Made by a program: the position numbers and the translations under genes. DNA of 64,000 nt from Solea solea (lineage: Eukaryota; Chordata; Actinopteri; Pleuronectiformes; Soleidae): positions 1,902,501-1,966,500 of the forward strand of contig NC_081144.1 of assembly GCF_958295425.1 (NCBI RefSeq). Direction: 5' to 3'. The notes beneath the pieces were generated by a model. That model was not told where the DNA came from, did no database searches, and saw nothing but the letters and a program-made list of their open reading frames with translations. Below, one piece after another: positions 51,501 through 57,660 of this stretch (position 1 is the stretch's first letter; the number at the start of each line of letters is the position of its first letter).

Positions 51501-53680
51501 TTGCCATGGTTACATCAGATTTAAAGTGTGTTGACGGGGAGAAGTCGCATTTTGGAGGAAAACTGGATGTTAAGAAAGGCTGAACATAAGCCGAGATCTT
51601 ATCTGCGCAATTGATTTATGAGAGCACACGGGGAGCATTATCTAGGTGACAACAACTAAACAAGAACATGTTTCTGTGTAAACGCTCACCTACAGTATTT
51701 GCTCCTCCTTGCACAGACTGTAGAGCATCCATGACATCTCAGGGATTAATCCTACTCCACAGCTGAAATGTTATTCATGGGGATTTACTGTAACACTAAT
51801 GAAACTGTACATGTGAAAAACTGAAGTGGTTTATGTACAACATTGTGCCAACACTATTAGTTGCATCTTTGAGCAAAATTTCATGTGAGAGAAACCATAT
51901 CATCAGATTAAAAACACTAATAAAAGGTTGGACATGAACAGACCCCTGCTTTATTAATGAAACACACGCACACAGTTTAAGACTATATTGCAGCTAAAGT
52001 TAGCCCATGAGGTGACGAATAAATGCATTTACAGTATTTTGTCTAATTTTAAACATGTATAGGTCACATAGAATAAAGATGAATGAAGATTTTGGGAAAC
52101 ACTGTTTTAAATCGTGGTTGTGACATTTTTGCTAGGGCAAATGTCCACTAAAACACAAACGTAAAGGCTGAGGCCAGGTAAGATCAGTGGGTGTCACCTC
52201 AGTGACATGGCACAGTGACCTGATTGGCTGCTGTCCTGCTGCCACATTTGCAATGCGGGCCAAGTCGGAACCGTTTGCTAACGTCCACTGTCAGGACAGC
52301 AGGTTAAGCCCAGGGGGGATTGTCTGGCGGCCATATGTTGGTGAATCTATGAGGCAGATGGTCATTCTGAGAACGTTCAAGAGGCAAATCTGATCAAACG
52401 TGACAAGGTCACGGGTAAAGGTTAAACACACAGAGTGTCTTAGAGAAGTGTGGGATGAGAACACTACTATCTAAACATCCCAAGATGCTCATGAGAAAAA
52501 CAATAAACAGTGATTGCCAATAATTGTTAGACTGCTTCCATTACATTCTTTTCATAATGATATTAGAAAATCTTTCTTTGTTTCCCTTACATTGATTTTC
52601 TCTGTGGCAGCTCACCACAATATTAACACTAATCATCACATTTGCTATTTCAAATGGGTTTATTCCAGTACATAGCAGAGCTGTATGCAGGGCATTAAAG
52701 GATATTCTCTTTGCTGGCTCTCGCTCACAAACACATCAACAGTTTTACTGATTCAGTAGGCCAGTGGACCATCAAACTATACATTTAAAGTCTGTACTGG
52801 CCCAGTCCTTCTAACCATCATGACAAGTATACAGTACATCTATCTGATGGCAACTGACAAAAGGATCAAGTAGAATGTCTGCTATATGACTCAGTCAAAA
52901 GTAAAGATGTACTCTAAGACTAAACTCAAAGCTAATTTTAGAGACAGAATATGTGAATTTCCTCTGGGATGTACAGTGTTGAATTGGTTGAGAATAAAAA
53001 CAAAAAGGGAACTGGTGGGAAATAATGCGTTCTCAGATCAGGCAGAACCTAAATTGCTTGACTTAAATGTAAAACAAACAGCTGCAGATTTAAGCCTTCA
53101 TTGACAAGTATCAATAAAAGATCAATTAATTCTGAAGAAACCAAAAGTCAATTAAATGATTAATAATCAAGACTGCAATCAAATTTCATAAGTCATCAGC
53201 AGAGGCTGAGATTTACTCATTTACTTGCATTGTTCCAGTGAATCAATGATCTAACCTTCAACACACGTCCAGCCTGCTAAATTCACTGTCCTCCCAGCTT
53301 CTATCTAAAGTTGAATTAACCCAAAATGATCGTTGTCTTTTCCTCAAAGCCATACAAGTCTCAATATCAGGGCTGAAGTTGTGGGTCACCAGGGTTGACC
53401 TGCCGCACAAACACTGAGTCCAACTGAGCTTACCCATGTAACCGAGCCTCCATTTGGAGAATGCCACGATGCTGTTGCCTATCCAGAAGAACTCCTCCAC
53501 CACATGGGCCAAAGAGGCCTGCTGCTGGCTCTTCTCTTTGTGCTTGTCACCCTCAGAGTAGAAAGCCCCTTTAGCCGTAGGTCCCGGCTTGTCTCCTGTG
53601 GTGGCCGTGGCACTGGTACACATCAGGGCTGAAGACACTGGGCCAATGGGGAAAAAGCTGTTCTTTTTATACGTGCTCAT
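7945..53680 (-). CDS. plch2: Phospholipase C eta-2, complete 22-exon coding model
   Basis: Calcium-sensitive phosphoinositide phospholipase C that cleaves PIP2 into IP3 and diacylglycerol at membranes, mainly in neurons and neuroendocrine cells. The joined exons give 1,908 residues: PH domain about 85-205, EF-hands about 210-345, X box about 355-515 with the catalytic histidines in SSHNTYL and VHHGYTL, an acidic X-Y linker about 511-660, Y box about 665-795, C2 about 800-930, then a 970-residue disordered tail. Eta-2 rather than eta-1 is indicated by KWRLGYM before the PH domain, [38 protein letters not shown] and [20 protein letters not shown] in the tail. Human PLCH2 is about 1,416 residues, so the tail is much longer here. 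Intron phases agree at every junction. Teleosts often carry two copies (a and b); which one this is cannot be decided. Confidence 0.95.
10645..10673 (-). other. plch2: Candidate 29-nt frame-terminating exon in plch2 intron 21
   Basis: Acceptor TGTTCCTAG and donor GTAAAC flank 29 nt. Joined to exon 21 it reads Val-Gln-Asn-stop, which would remove the whole exon 22 tail. Mammalian PLCH2 is known to have splice forms differing in the tail, but the match here rests only on splice-site sequence. Confidence 0.2.
11071..11094. repeat. (GAG)n simple repeat
   Basis: Perfect ggaggaggagg run inside plch2 intron 21. Confidence 0.9.
12016..13264 (-). CDS. plch2: plch2 exon 21 (proximal tail)
   Basis: 1,249 nt (416 codons plus one base), acceptor TTTGGCAG, donor GTAAGA. 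Starts [20 protein letters not shown], then [12 protein letters not shown] and [20 protein letters not shown], all matching PLCH2 after C2. The rest is Ser/Pro/Lys/Arg-rich and mostly unconserved, with [20 protein letters not shown] near the end. Probably disordered and involved in targeting or protein contacts. Reading through the donor would add 75 residues before a stop at 11801. Confidence 0.9.
13729..14609. mobile_element. 881-bp non-autonomous hAT-like DNA transposon
   Basis: Terminal inverted repeats TAGGGATGCTTCGAT (left) and TAGGGATGCTCCAGAT (right, reverse complement) bound the element. It is flanked by an 8-bp target-site duplication, atgtgaat (13721-13728) and atgtgaaa (14610-14617), one mismatch. 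TIR sequence and 8-bp duplication are typical of hAT elements. There is no transposase open frame inside. Located in plch2 intron 20. Confidence 0.85.
14618..16076 (-). other. plch2: plch2 intron 20, part between the hAT element and the cassette exon
   Basis: About 1.5 kb of AT-rich sequence with a T-rich tract on the minus strand near 15170-15190. Several short minus-strand open frames (for example 15144-15404) lack motifs and splice support. No gene seen. Confidence 0.5.
16077..16154 (-). CDS. plch2: plch2 alternative cassette exon 20b (78 nt, 26 codons)
   Basis: An open, phase 0-0 segment between acceptor GATTCCAG and a weak donor GTGTAG. It encodes [20 protein letters not shown] then LPLRTK. 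From memory, PLCH1 has WSPLILNPSYTILHFLGATK at this exact point after C2, so the W.P....N....... FLGA.K pattern suggests a homologous optional exon. Not needed for an open frame, so probably alternatively spliced. Confidence 0.6.
16787..16866 (-). CDS. plch2: plch2 exon 20 (end of C2 domain)
   Basis: 80 nt, acceptor GTGCAG, donor GTAGGT. Encodes [20 protein letters not shown] then HDITGK, finishing C2. It ends in phase 0, so it can splice directly to exon 21 or through the 78-nt cassette. Confidence 0.95.
17355..17501 (-). CDS. plch2: plch2 exon 19 (C2 domain)
   Basis: 147 nt, acceptor CCTGAAG, donor GTAAGA. Encodes [40 protein letters not shown] and [13 protein letters not shown] carries calcium-coordinating aspartates of the C2 domain. 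The AAG acceptor is slightly unusual but is fixed by frame. Confidence 0.95.
17745..18050. repeat. Dispersed GT-microsatellite-associated repeat
   Basis: Between a gtgtgtgtgt tract at about 17747 and (GT)n at about 18028-18043 lies the pattern gtcctcattgagactagaac ... ggttaaagtaagg ... gcagagtccta. A similar arrangement of GT tract, 'gaggacc' and 'agggtaaagt' motifs recurs at 60590-60780, and reversed and broken at about 37640-38060. This suggests an old interspersed repeat common in fish. Located in plch2 intron 18. Confidence 0.5.
18369..18453 (-). CDS. plch2: plch2 exon 18 (C2 domain)
   Basis: 85 nt, acceptor CTGTCAG, donor GTGAGT. Encodes [20 protein letters not shown] then [16 protein letters not shown] is a calcium-binding loop strand of the C2 fold. 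Confidence 0.96.
18677..18801 (-). CDS. plch2: plch2 exon 17 (C2 domain start)
   Basis: 125 nt, acceptor CTGCAG, donor GTAAAA. Encodes [20 protein letters not shown] then [20 protein letters not shown], the first strands of the C2 domain. Confidence 0.95.
19352..19459 (-). CDS. plch2: plch2 exon 16 (end of Y box)
   Basis: 108 nt, acceptor TTTCAG, donor GTCAGC. Encodes [20 protein letters not shown] then [17 protein letters not shown], closing the catalytic barrel. Confidence 0.95.
19698..19880 (-). CDS. plch2: plch2 exon 15 (Y box core)
   Basis: 183 nt, acceptor GGCAG, donor GTATGA. Encodes [40 protein letters not shown] and [29 protein letters not shown] holds substrate-binding residues of the Y box. 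Confidence 0.96.
20551..20639 (-). CDS. plch2: plch2 exon 14 (Y box start)
   Basis: 89 nt, acceptor CCCTCACAG, donor GTAAGC. Encodes [20 protein letters not shown] then [23 protein letters not shown] is the conserved opening of the Y half of the catalytic barrel. Confidence 0.95.
20766..20866 (-). CDS. plch2: plch2 exon 13 (Lys/Ser-rich linker)
   Basis: 101 nt, acceptor CTCTGCAG, donor GTATGT. Encodes [20 protein letters not shown] then [13 protein letters not shown]. Basic then acidic/Ser-rich, probably disordered and phosphorylatable. Splice phase fits exons 12 and 14. Confidence 0.85.
20867..21936 (-). other. plch2: plch2 intron 12
   Basis: 1.07 kb AT-rich intron; no exon-like segment or mobile element recognised. 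Confidence 0.6.
21937..22035 (-). CDS. plch2: plch2 exon 12 (variable X-Y linker)
   Basis: 99 nt, acceptor CTGTCAG, donor GTCAGC. Encodes [20 protein letters not shown] then [13 protein letters not shown]. Poorly conserved linker ending in the SFxGxFSKRK motif that precedes a basic stretch in mammals. Confidence 0.85.
22261..22416 (-). CDS. plch2: plch2 exon 11 (X-Y linker)
   Basis: 156 nt (52 codons), acceptor CTTCAG, donor GTAAAA. Encodes [40 protein letters not shown] and [12 protein letters not shown], matching the eta-2 linker. Confidence 0.92.
22417..25160 (-). other. plch2: plch2 intron 10
   Basis: 2.7 kb. Mostly unique AT-rich sequence with a purine-rich (GAA/GAAG)n stretch at about 24880-24930, which gives artefactual Ser/Phe-rich frames on the minus strand. 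No gene seen. Confidence 0.6.
25161..25268 (-). CDS. plch2: plch2 exon 10 (acidic X-Y linker start)
   Basis: 108 nt. Encodes [20 protein letters not shown] then [16 protein letters not shown]. The acidic cluster is the autoinhibitory X-Y linker typical of PLC enzymes, here in the eta-type form. Confidence 0.93.
26527..26563. repeat. (GCT)n trinucleotide repeat
   Basis: ggcggcggctgctgctgctg continuing as about ten GCT units. Intronic, so its frame has no coding meaning. Confidence 0.9.
27060..27137. mobile_element. Fragment of a hAT-like element (terminal end)
   Basis: Sequence ctatcgtgatatattgttat ... tcacccagccctaatcg resembles the terminal part of dispersed fish DNA transposons ending in CCCAGCCCTA. 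Only one end is recognisable. Confidence 0.35.
27460..27610 (-). mobile_element. Truncated tRNA-derived SINE
   Basis: Shares cctccacatgagggt, ccaatcccagctgacat, caccctgga and agggagaacatgcaa blocks with the fuller SINE copies at 42074 and 61894, in the same (minus) orientation, with internal deletions. The end reads gctgtgaggcagcagtgcta, matching the tRNA-like head. Confidence 0.7.
28104..28275 (-). CDS. plch2: plch2 exon 9 (end of X box)
   Basis: 172 nt, acceptor TTTCTCAG, donor GTAATG. Encodes [40 protein letters not shown] and [15 protein letters not shown], the C-terminal part of the X half of the TIM barrel. Confidence 0.95.
28288..28329. repeat. (CA)n microsatellite
   Basis: 21 perfect CA units starting 12 bp upstream of the exon 9 acceptor on the minus strand, so it reads as (TG)n just ahead of the intron 3' end. 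Confidence 0.95.
28330..30899 (-). other. plch2: plch2 intron 8, main part
   Basis: 2.6 kb AT-rich sequence with a (GAG)n tract at about 30134-30153. No exon or mobile element recognised. Confidence 0.55.
30900..31020 (-). CDS. plch2: plch2 exon 8 (X box, second catalytic histidine)
   Basis: 121 nt, acceptor TGTCCACAG, donor GTATGT. Encodes [46 protein letters not shown] carries the second catalytic histidine; the Glu and Asp of VDCWDG are calcium-site residues in the family. The split codon at the 3' end becomes Asp where mammals have Glu (KNDYPV versus KNEYPV). Confidence 0.96.
31021..33218 (-). other. plch2: plch2 intron 7
   Basis: 2.2 kb. Carries a dispersed repeat fragment near 32430-32640; otherwise no recognised features. 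Confidence 0.55.
32436..32520. repeat. Fragment of a common fish interspersed repeat
   Basis: Contains cctttatttaaccaggaaaa, tcccattgagattaagaacc, tggccaagaggcagcagcaa-like blocks, a pattern I recognise as widely dispersed in teleost genomes. Class not determined. Confidence 0.5.
33219..33422 (-). CDS. plch2: plch2 exon 7 (X box, first catalytic histidine)
   Basis: 204 nt, acceptor TTTCAG, donor GTCAGT. Encodes [40 protein letters not shown] and [16 protein letters not shown]. The His in SSHNTYL is the first of the two catalytic histidines; the following Asn is the calcium ligand. Confidence 0.97.
33423..36042 (-). other. plch2: plch2 introns 5 and 6
   Basis: Non-coding apart from exon 6 (34402-34495). 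AT-rich, with no recognised repeats or additional exons. Confidence 0.5.
34402..34495 (-). CDS. plch2: plch2 exon 6 (last EF-hand segment)
   Basis: 94 nt between acceptor TTTTTTAG and donor GTGAGT. Encodes [20 protein letters not shown] then [12 protein letters not shown], the conserved link from EF-hands to the X box. Confidence 0.92.
36043..36213 (-). CDS. plch2: plch2 exon 5 (EF-hands)
   Basis: 171 nt, phase 0 at both ends. Encodes [40 protein letters not shown], ending METEQK. Contains the second EF-hand loop ([13 protein letters not shown]). Confidence 0.95.
36214..40284 (-). other. plch2: plch2 intron 4
   Basis: 4.1 kb. Contains a broken GT-associated repeat at about 37640-38060, a long CA microsatellite at 39518-39586 and a GT tract at about 39759-39780. 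A plus-strand open frame at 38324-38638 has no motif or splice support. Confidence 0.55.
39518..39586. repeat. (CA)n microsatellite with GC interruptions
   Basis: About 69 bp of CA units interrupted by cgca at about 39530 and 39580. It generates spurious Thr-His frames on the plus strand. Confidence 0.95.
40285..40414 (-). CDS. plch2: plch2 exon 4 (EF-hand)
   Basis: 130 nt, entered through an AC acceptor and leaving by donor GTACTG. Encodes [42 protein letters not shown]. The loop DKNGDGSLS has the acidic and Gly residues of a calcium-binding EF-hand. Confidence 0.93.
40415..40629 (-). other. plch2: U12-type AT-AC intron (plch2 intron 3)
   Basis: A 215-nt intron starting ATATCCTTC (40629 downward) and ending CATCAC (AC at 40415-40416). 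A perfect U12 branch-point match, TCCTTAAC, lies at 40430-40437, about 16 nt before the 3' end. Joining CA|A gives Gln then Trp-Leu-Lys, matching the family sequence RTRDQWLKQ. No GT-AG alternative preserves that frame. Confidence 0.93.
40630..40873 (-). CDS. plch2: plch2 exon 3 (PH domain, second half)
   Basis: 244 nt. Encodes [51 protein letters not shown] and ends RQRTRDQ within the Q codon. The 3' boundary is not GT: the intron begins ATATCCTT, a minor-spliceosome donor. Confidence 0.93.
42074..42407 (-). mobile_element. tRNA-derived SINE with target-site duplication
   Basis: On the minus strand it starts with a tRNA-like head (AGCACTCTTGCC, B-box-like GATTTGAACCCC), continues through conserved CCTTTCTGCATG and GTTTTCTCCAG blocks and ends in GATGGATGGATGG. 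The duplicated site acagtggaagctt occurs perfectly at 42061-42073 and 42408-42420. The tRNA-like part is degraded and not a functional tRNA. Confidence 0.88.
42426..42722. mobile_element. MITE with GGGCTGCAACTAACGATT terminus, copy 1
   Basis: Left end GGGCTGCAACTAACGATTAT, right end reading GAGCTGGAACAATTATTC on the other strand. Interior shares tcgtttggtccataaaatgt and tgatcagtgtttgtcaaacc with the copy at 57348. Member of an abundant fish non-autonomous DNA transposon family, probably hAT. Its left end abuts the SINE duplication at 42408-42420. Confidence 0.8.
43068..43107 (+). mobile_element. SINE 3' tail fragment
   Basis: tggaggataaagcggtagat ... agatggatgg equals the 3' tail of the SINE family seen at 42074 and 61894, without the head. 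Confidence 0.55.
43529..43553. repeat. (GT)n microsatellite
   Basis: About 12 perfect GT units in plch2 intron 2. Confidence 0.95.
44715..44861 (-). CDS. plch2: plch2 exon 2 (PH domain, first half)
   Basis: 147 nt, acceptor CCTCCAG, donor GTGAGT. Encodes [20 protein letters not shown], then [26 protein letters not shown]. This is the start of the PLC-eta PH domain. The first codon is completed by the last G of either candidate first exon. Confidence 0.95.
47860..48030. mobile_element. Diverged MITE fragment
   Basis: tgattaatctgttgattatt, aaacgattatggcaataaac and neighbouring blocks resemble the interior and ends of the GGGCTGCAACTAACG family. No intact ends. Confidence 0.4.
49105..49270. 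mobile_element. Diverged MITE fragment, opposite orientation
   Basis: gaaacgattaatcgattatt, aattaatcgacaactattct and tattttcttaatttctttgc correspond to the reverse complement of the right half of the MITE at 42426. Left half missing. Confidence 0.6.
50824..51304 (+). mobile_element. hAT-like element remnant
   Basis: Begins tagggatgttatcgattaac, a hAT-type terminus, followed by a perfect hairpin and an 86-codon frame (51044-51304, [20 protein letters not shown] ...). The peptide has the basic, low-complexity look of a transposase N-terminus but no intact zinc finger or catalytic region, so it is a remnant at most. The right end was not found. Confidence 0.4.
50907..50945. repeat. Perfect inverted repeat, 17-bp arms
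   Basis: aaactaaatgcaacgtt (50907-50923), loop gcgat, then its exact reverse complement at 50929-50945. Lies inside the hAT-like remnant. Confidence 0.95.
53434..53680 (-). CDS. plch2: plch2 exon 1 (N-terminal region)
   Basis: 82 codons plus one base, starting [10 protein letters not shown] and ending FSKWRLGYM before donor GTAAGC. An in-frame TGA nine nt upstream of the ATG supports the start. The segment [19 protein letters not shown] corresponds to the eta-2-specific N-terminus (WLAEVLLWVGGSVVLSSEWQLG-like region in human), not to eta-1. Confidence 0.85.
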
Positions 53681-54779
53681 TTTGAATCATTAAAAAGCCT
53701 CAAGGAGAATAATTTAATTTGAGAGCGAATATTAGTGTGAGTAATTTACTCCTGTATCTTTGTTACTCCTGGTGGTTTCTTTCCAAGAAGAAAAAGCAGA
53801 TTCAGACGAGAAAAAAAACCTCCGTCTCTAAATGGTATCAACAGTTGGTCAATAAACTTGTGATGTTATTTCACCAGCAAACCGGCTTATTGCACCGTCG
53901 CCTCTTCAATATTCTTCCATCTGAAAAGCTGCAGTGTGTTTCCGAAAGCTACGATTTGTCTTCATGCTGTGCCATCATTTCTTCATTTCCCCCCTCAGCT
54001 AGCATCTATCGGAAGTGCTGAAAACTGCTGCCTCCTAATGAAAGACAGACTGGAGGTGCATTGATAGAAAGCAGAAAGGACATGCAAGCACAACGCACAA
54101 ATGGTAAGTGAAGTGTGCAACGTGTGGTCGGGTGGGCGGATCTCCTAAATCCCTAGGAAGCATTAATCCCGGCAGAGGAGATTTGCTAAATGTGTGGAGT
54201 GAGAGGCAACGACCCAGAGAAAATTGTGCTCCAGGACCAATTAACGAGTCTGTTTCATGTCAGAAGGTGTTGCCTCTGGGGACATGAATGGACGGAGCTC
54301 TGACATTCCCCATACCTGTCGACTGACATCACGTATCTCCACATGAAACAAGCCTTTTATCAATTACCGTGCACTCTGTCCGTCTGACTGAGGCTCTCCC
54401 TCACATTAGAAAATGACATTTTTCTTCTTTTGTTTTCATATTTCAAGCTGCTGTCAGTCATCTTTTTGCCAACTTTCTTTACACCTCATGAGCAGCGAGG
54501 ACGTTTGTGGAGTTCTGGCCTCCGAAAATGTTGCAGCATACTGGAAATGTTTCTCCTAGATTTACTCCTGAGATAATGACAGCAGATACCAGATTTTGAC
54601 TTGAGAATTTCACAAATCTCAGGAATATCAAGGTCACACTAGACTATCACAGTCACTGTAGATAACAGTTAACAGCTGAACCCCCAGATTTGTTTGTAGA
54701 ACCAGAAATACTTTCACACTTTTCAGGTGTGTTGGCGTCTGTCATTTTTTTTAGTTAAATATTAATCATTCAATGACGC

Positions 54780-54936
54780 ACCAGGTAAGATTGATACAAA
54801 TTATGAACAATTTGCAGCATTTTCTGTACAAAAATCTGATTCATAATCAATGGAAACTGTAATATCGTTGAATAAATAGATCGAAATGAATCCAATCGGG
54901 ACCTTGAGAACAGAATCAAATTGACCCAGCCCTAGT
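54780..54936. mobile_element. DNA transposon fragment ending CCCAGCCCTA
   Basis: tgattcataatcaatggaaa ... gaccttgagaacagaatc ... gacccagccctag matches the terminal style of dispersed fish elements built from degenerate 'gaatc' units. Left end not defined. Confidence 0.35.
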
Positions 54937-55483
54937 GATAGCAAATACCAGATTTTAATTAAAGTTCATTGAATTTCACTGGAAGCAGCTTTAATGCAAC
55001 TCCTGAAACCTTGTATAATTCAGCCATTACAATTGCAGCACCGTGACCTTAAACAATACTGGTTTGCACAAGCCTGAAAAACTTTCACCCCGTTTTTGCT
55101 CTGGCTGCTAAAAAACTCCATACTTCAAACACCACCTACAAAACAATGTGAAACTGTGGACTGAACTGGGTCAAGCTTCAGGCTGACTTCTGACAGCGAG
55201 ATGCAGCAGTGCGAGCACCTAGCAGTGTCAACAGACCCCTCACCCACCACCCAGACAGCGTGACAAACCGGTGCCAGGTACTGAATATGAAAGAGTTTCA
55301 CATCCAGAAGTTGACAAAATCTGACGACAAGCCAGAACAAAGGCCGAGCACCACAGAGGTGACTGCACCACAGCCTGCTGTGTATGAAATCCAGTCACCT
55401 GGAGTCTATAATGAAGAAGTGCACATGAATGGAAATTCAGCCCTACAACACAAGTCAATTAACAGGGCTCCTACTAGTGATGC

Positions 55484-55575
55484 ACGATAGGAAAAATTTC
55501 AACCGATAACCAATTATTTCCTGCTTCTCATGGCCGAAACCGATAACAGATATATTCGTATTTAATATAATCTGA
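55484..55575. mobile_element. hAT-like element fragment (GATGCACGATA end)
   Basis: gtgatgcacgataggaaaaa, ttcaaccgataaccaattat, ggccgaaaccgataacagat: a recognisable end of a dispersed fish DNA transposon rich in 'accgata'. The matching opposite end was not found. Confidence 0.5.
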
Positions 55576-55586
55576 ATATAATCTGC

Positions 55587-55624
55587 AGTTTGTGCACCAT
55601 GCAGTGATACATGGTGCACAAACT
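55587..55624. repeat. Perfect inverted repeat, 15-bp arms
   Basis: agtttgtgcaccatg (55587-55601), 8-bp loop cagtgata, exact reverse complement at 55610-55624. It adjoins the hAT-like fragment. Confidence 0.95.
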
Positions 55625-56879
55625 CCATAAACCACATTTTAGGTACATGATGAGTCAGCAAATACAGTAATACACCTGTGTTATACTACATAGAGGAGTC
55701 AGCAAATCATTCAACTTACAATTTATTTCACCCTGCTGTCAAAGATGCCTTTAACTCTGCCGTTTTCTTGAATCTCTACAAACACAAATGTGCTCAGCTC
55801 ACTGCTGAGGCGTAAAGCACCTTCTATTTAGTATGTTGTTAAGTCTGGCTTCACCTGCCCACTTTGTTATCTATAATTATTGCCTGAGCAAAAATGAAGA
55901 GGAGTGATCCAGAGCAGAGCAGCGTGGGCCATGCATGTGTCAGCAAACCACAGTACTGTATGGCCCACCACTGCAGTCTGGAGTGTGCCAATACGCTTAA
56001 GACCTTCACAGACTTAGCCCAGAATCTGGGTCAGTTAAACAGCGAAGGCTGAGCAGGCAATTACCTGAGGCCCCCGAGCTGAGTCGGGGCCCCTGAGAAC
56101 AGCTGATTAAATTACTTCTTTCTGAGAGCCCCTTGAAACTCTGGTTACAAGAAGTACCAGGAAACCAGGGTCAGAAACTCCCAAGTGAGACCCCCCTGCC
56201 TTGCTGCTAAACATTTTTTTTTTCCCCAATTCTCAAGACGAGGATGGATTGAATCAACTTCAAGCCCACATTTCACCCTTTTAAACAACTGAGCTGTTAA
56301 AGCATACTTATGTTGATGCATTCATCCTTGAGCCATAACGGGCACACCTAACACTCCAAATTTGCAATAAATATTCTGCTTCGATAAAAGACAAAACAGT
56401 CCACAACAAGACTCCATCAAAATGTTATTTCTTTTTCTAATGTAACTTACTTTCACAAACTAAATTACATTAAGTTGGTTTGCTTTTTTCTTCTTTTAGC
56501 TTAACTCTGATTGATTCTCTGAGTGATTTTGATTTTAACAACGTTGGTTCTCCCAGGTCCCCTTTTTCCCTAAGGAGCCCTCAAAACCCCCTGAAACGCC
56601 CCTGCACAAGCCAACTGAAAAACAAGTAGCGGAAAATCTGAATTTATAATCCAATAAAAATCTTCCTTTTGCTAATTTTTTTACAGCCGAATTTATCTGA
56701 AGACCTCATTGTTGGTATTTCAGATGATTTTAATAGTCACTTCATATTCAGTCACACACACATAAAGGAGGAAAAAGGATCGAAATCTAAAGGGAGTTTG
56801 GCAGCAGATACGTATCTGAGTCAAGAGAAAGGAAAGCAGATAAAAACGAAGAGTAAAATAAGAGTGTTATCTAACTCAC

Positions 56880-57069
56880 CGTGGCCCTGGGGTTTAGCCT
56901 TTCCCACTTTCTTGCAAGGCAGACATTTTGATATTCCGCTCTCAAACAAGTTTACTTTACTGTGCCGTTTGCGAACCTTCGTCCAAGTGGCGTAAATGTG
57001 TACTTTCGACGACTTGTCATTGAGATACCAAAGATGAGCGGAGTCGTGTAAAGTCGCAATCTGTGGCAT
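56880..57069 (-). CDS. plch2: Candidate alternative first coding exon of plch2
   Basis: An ATG-initiated open segment of 63 codons plus one base (MPQIATLHDSAHLWYLNDKS ... CLPCKKVGKAKPQGH), ending at a strong donor GTGAGT. The leftover base G is the same as that of exon 1, so splicing to exon 2 yields GTG (Val) and stays in frame with the PH domain. The surrounding DNA is richer in CpG than its neighbourhood. The peptide itself is not one I recognise. Alternatively it is the first exon of a different minus-strand gene or an untranslated leader. Confidence 0.4.
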
Positions 57070-57245
57070 AACAACTCAGCAACGCGGCGTCTCATTAAAA
57101 ACACTGGGAAACTAAGAAAACACGGTGAAAACGGCCCGTTTCTTTCATGAGAATCCGCACCGGGGGGAAAACACACTCGACGGGAGGACATTTTGTCGGA
57201 TCTCATCATTTAGGTAGCTATCGCACGTGCACACACCTGTGCTGC

Positions 57246-57265
57246 GTTCGCGAACTTTCTGGAAA
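57246..57265. promoter_or_regulatory. Four-unit heat-shock element match
   Basis: gTTCgcGAActTTCtgGAAa: four contiguous alternating nTTCn/nGAAn pentamers, the canonical HSF-binding layout with no mismatch. It lies about 180 bp upstream of the candidate alternative plch2 ATG, and an E-box CACGTG sits at 57224-57229. Confidence 0.5.
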
Positions 57266-57347
57266 GTGGGAAATGTGCTGACTGGGCGTAGAAGTGTTGT
57301 ATTACATAATAAAATATACTGTTGAGATCAGCTATCTTACTGCTCAT

Positions 57348-57660
57348 TACGGCTGTAACTAACGATTATTTTCATAATCGATTAATCTGTCGATTATTTT
57401 CTCGATTAAACGAGTCATCGTTTGGTCCGTAAAATGTCAGAAAATGCTGAAAAATATTGATCAGTGTTTGTCAAACCTGGAAATGACCATGCTCTCAAAT
57501 GTCTTCTTTTTGCCCACAAACCAAAATCATTCAGTTTTAATCTTTGTGATATGGAGCAAAGAATTCAGAAAATGTTATCATAAAATTTTAATTATTTAGA
57601 AAACCATCAAACCGAATAATTGATTATCAAAATAGTTGATGATTAATCGTTCCAGCCCTA
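57348..57660. mobile_element. MITE with GGCTGTAACTAACGATT terminus, copy 2
   Basis: Terminal inverted repeats TACGGCTGTAACTAACGATT and TAGGGCTGGAACGATTAATC (reverse complement of right end). Flanked by ctgctcat (57340-57347) and ctgcacat (57661-57668), an 8-bp target-site duplication with one mismatch, pointing to the hAT superfamily. Interior homologous to 42426-42722. No coding capacity. Confidence 0.87.

Larger units (their letters stand above)
44862..53433 (-). other. plch2: plch2 intron 1
   Basis: 8.6 kb, the longest intron. Contains diverged MITE pieces at about 47850-48030 and 49105-49270, and a hAT-derived segment with a perfect hairpin at 50824-51304. No further exon in phase 1 was recognised. 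Confidence 0.6.
53681..56879 (-). other. plch2: Region between the two candidate plch2 first exons
   Basis: 3.2 kb; the promoter of the 53.4-53.7 kb first exon must lie at its left end. Contains DNA-transposon fragments near 54780-54936 and 55487-55600 and a perfect hairpin at 55587-55624. A plus-strand frame at 55209-55490 has no recognisable motif. Confidence 0.5.

Noticed and set aside
7945..53680. Assignment to PLCH1 (phospholipase C eta-1)
   Set aside because: SKSLGDLTS and similar tail motifs are shared by both paralogs, but the N-terminus, the X-box segment [19 protein letters not shown] and the HRDS-poly-Ser-DTVIDL block match PLCH2 specifically.
55209..55490. 93-codon plus-strand frame
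   Set aside because: No known motif, low complexity, next to transposon fragments; could be a decayed element but nothing identifies it.
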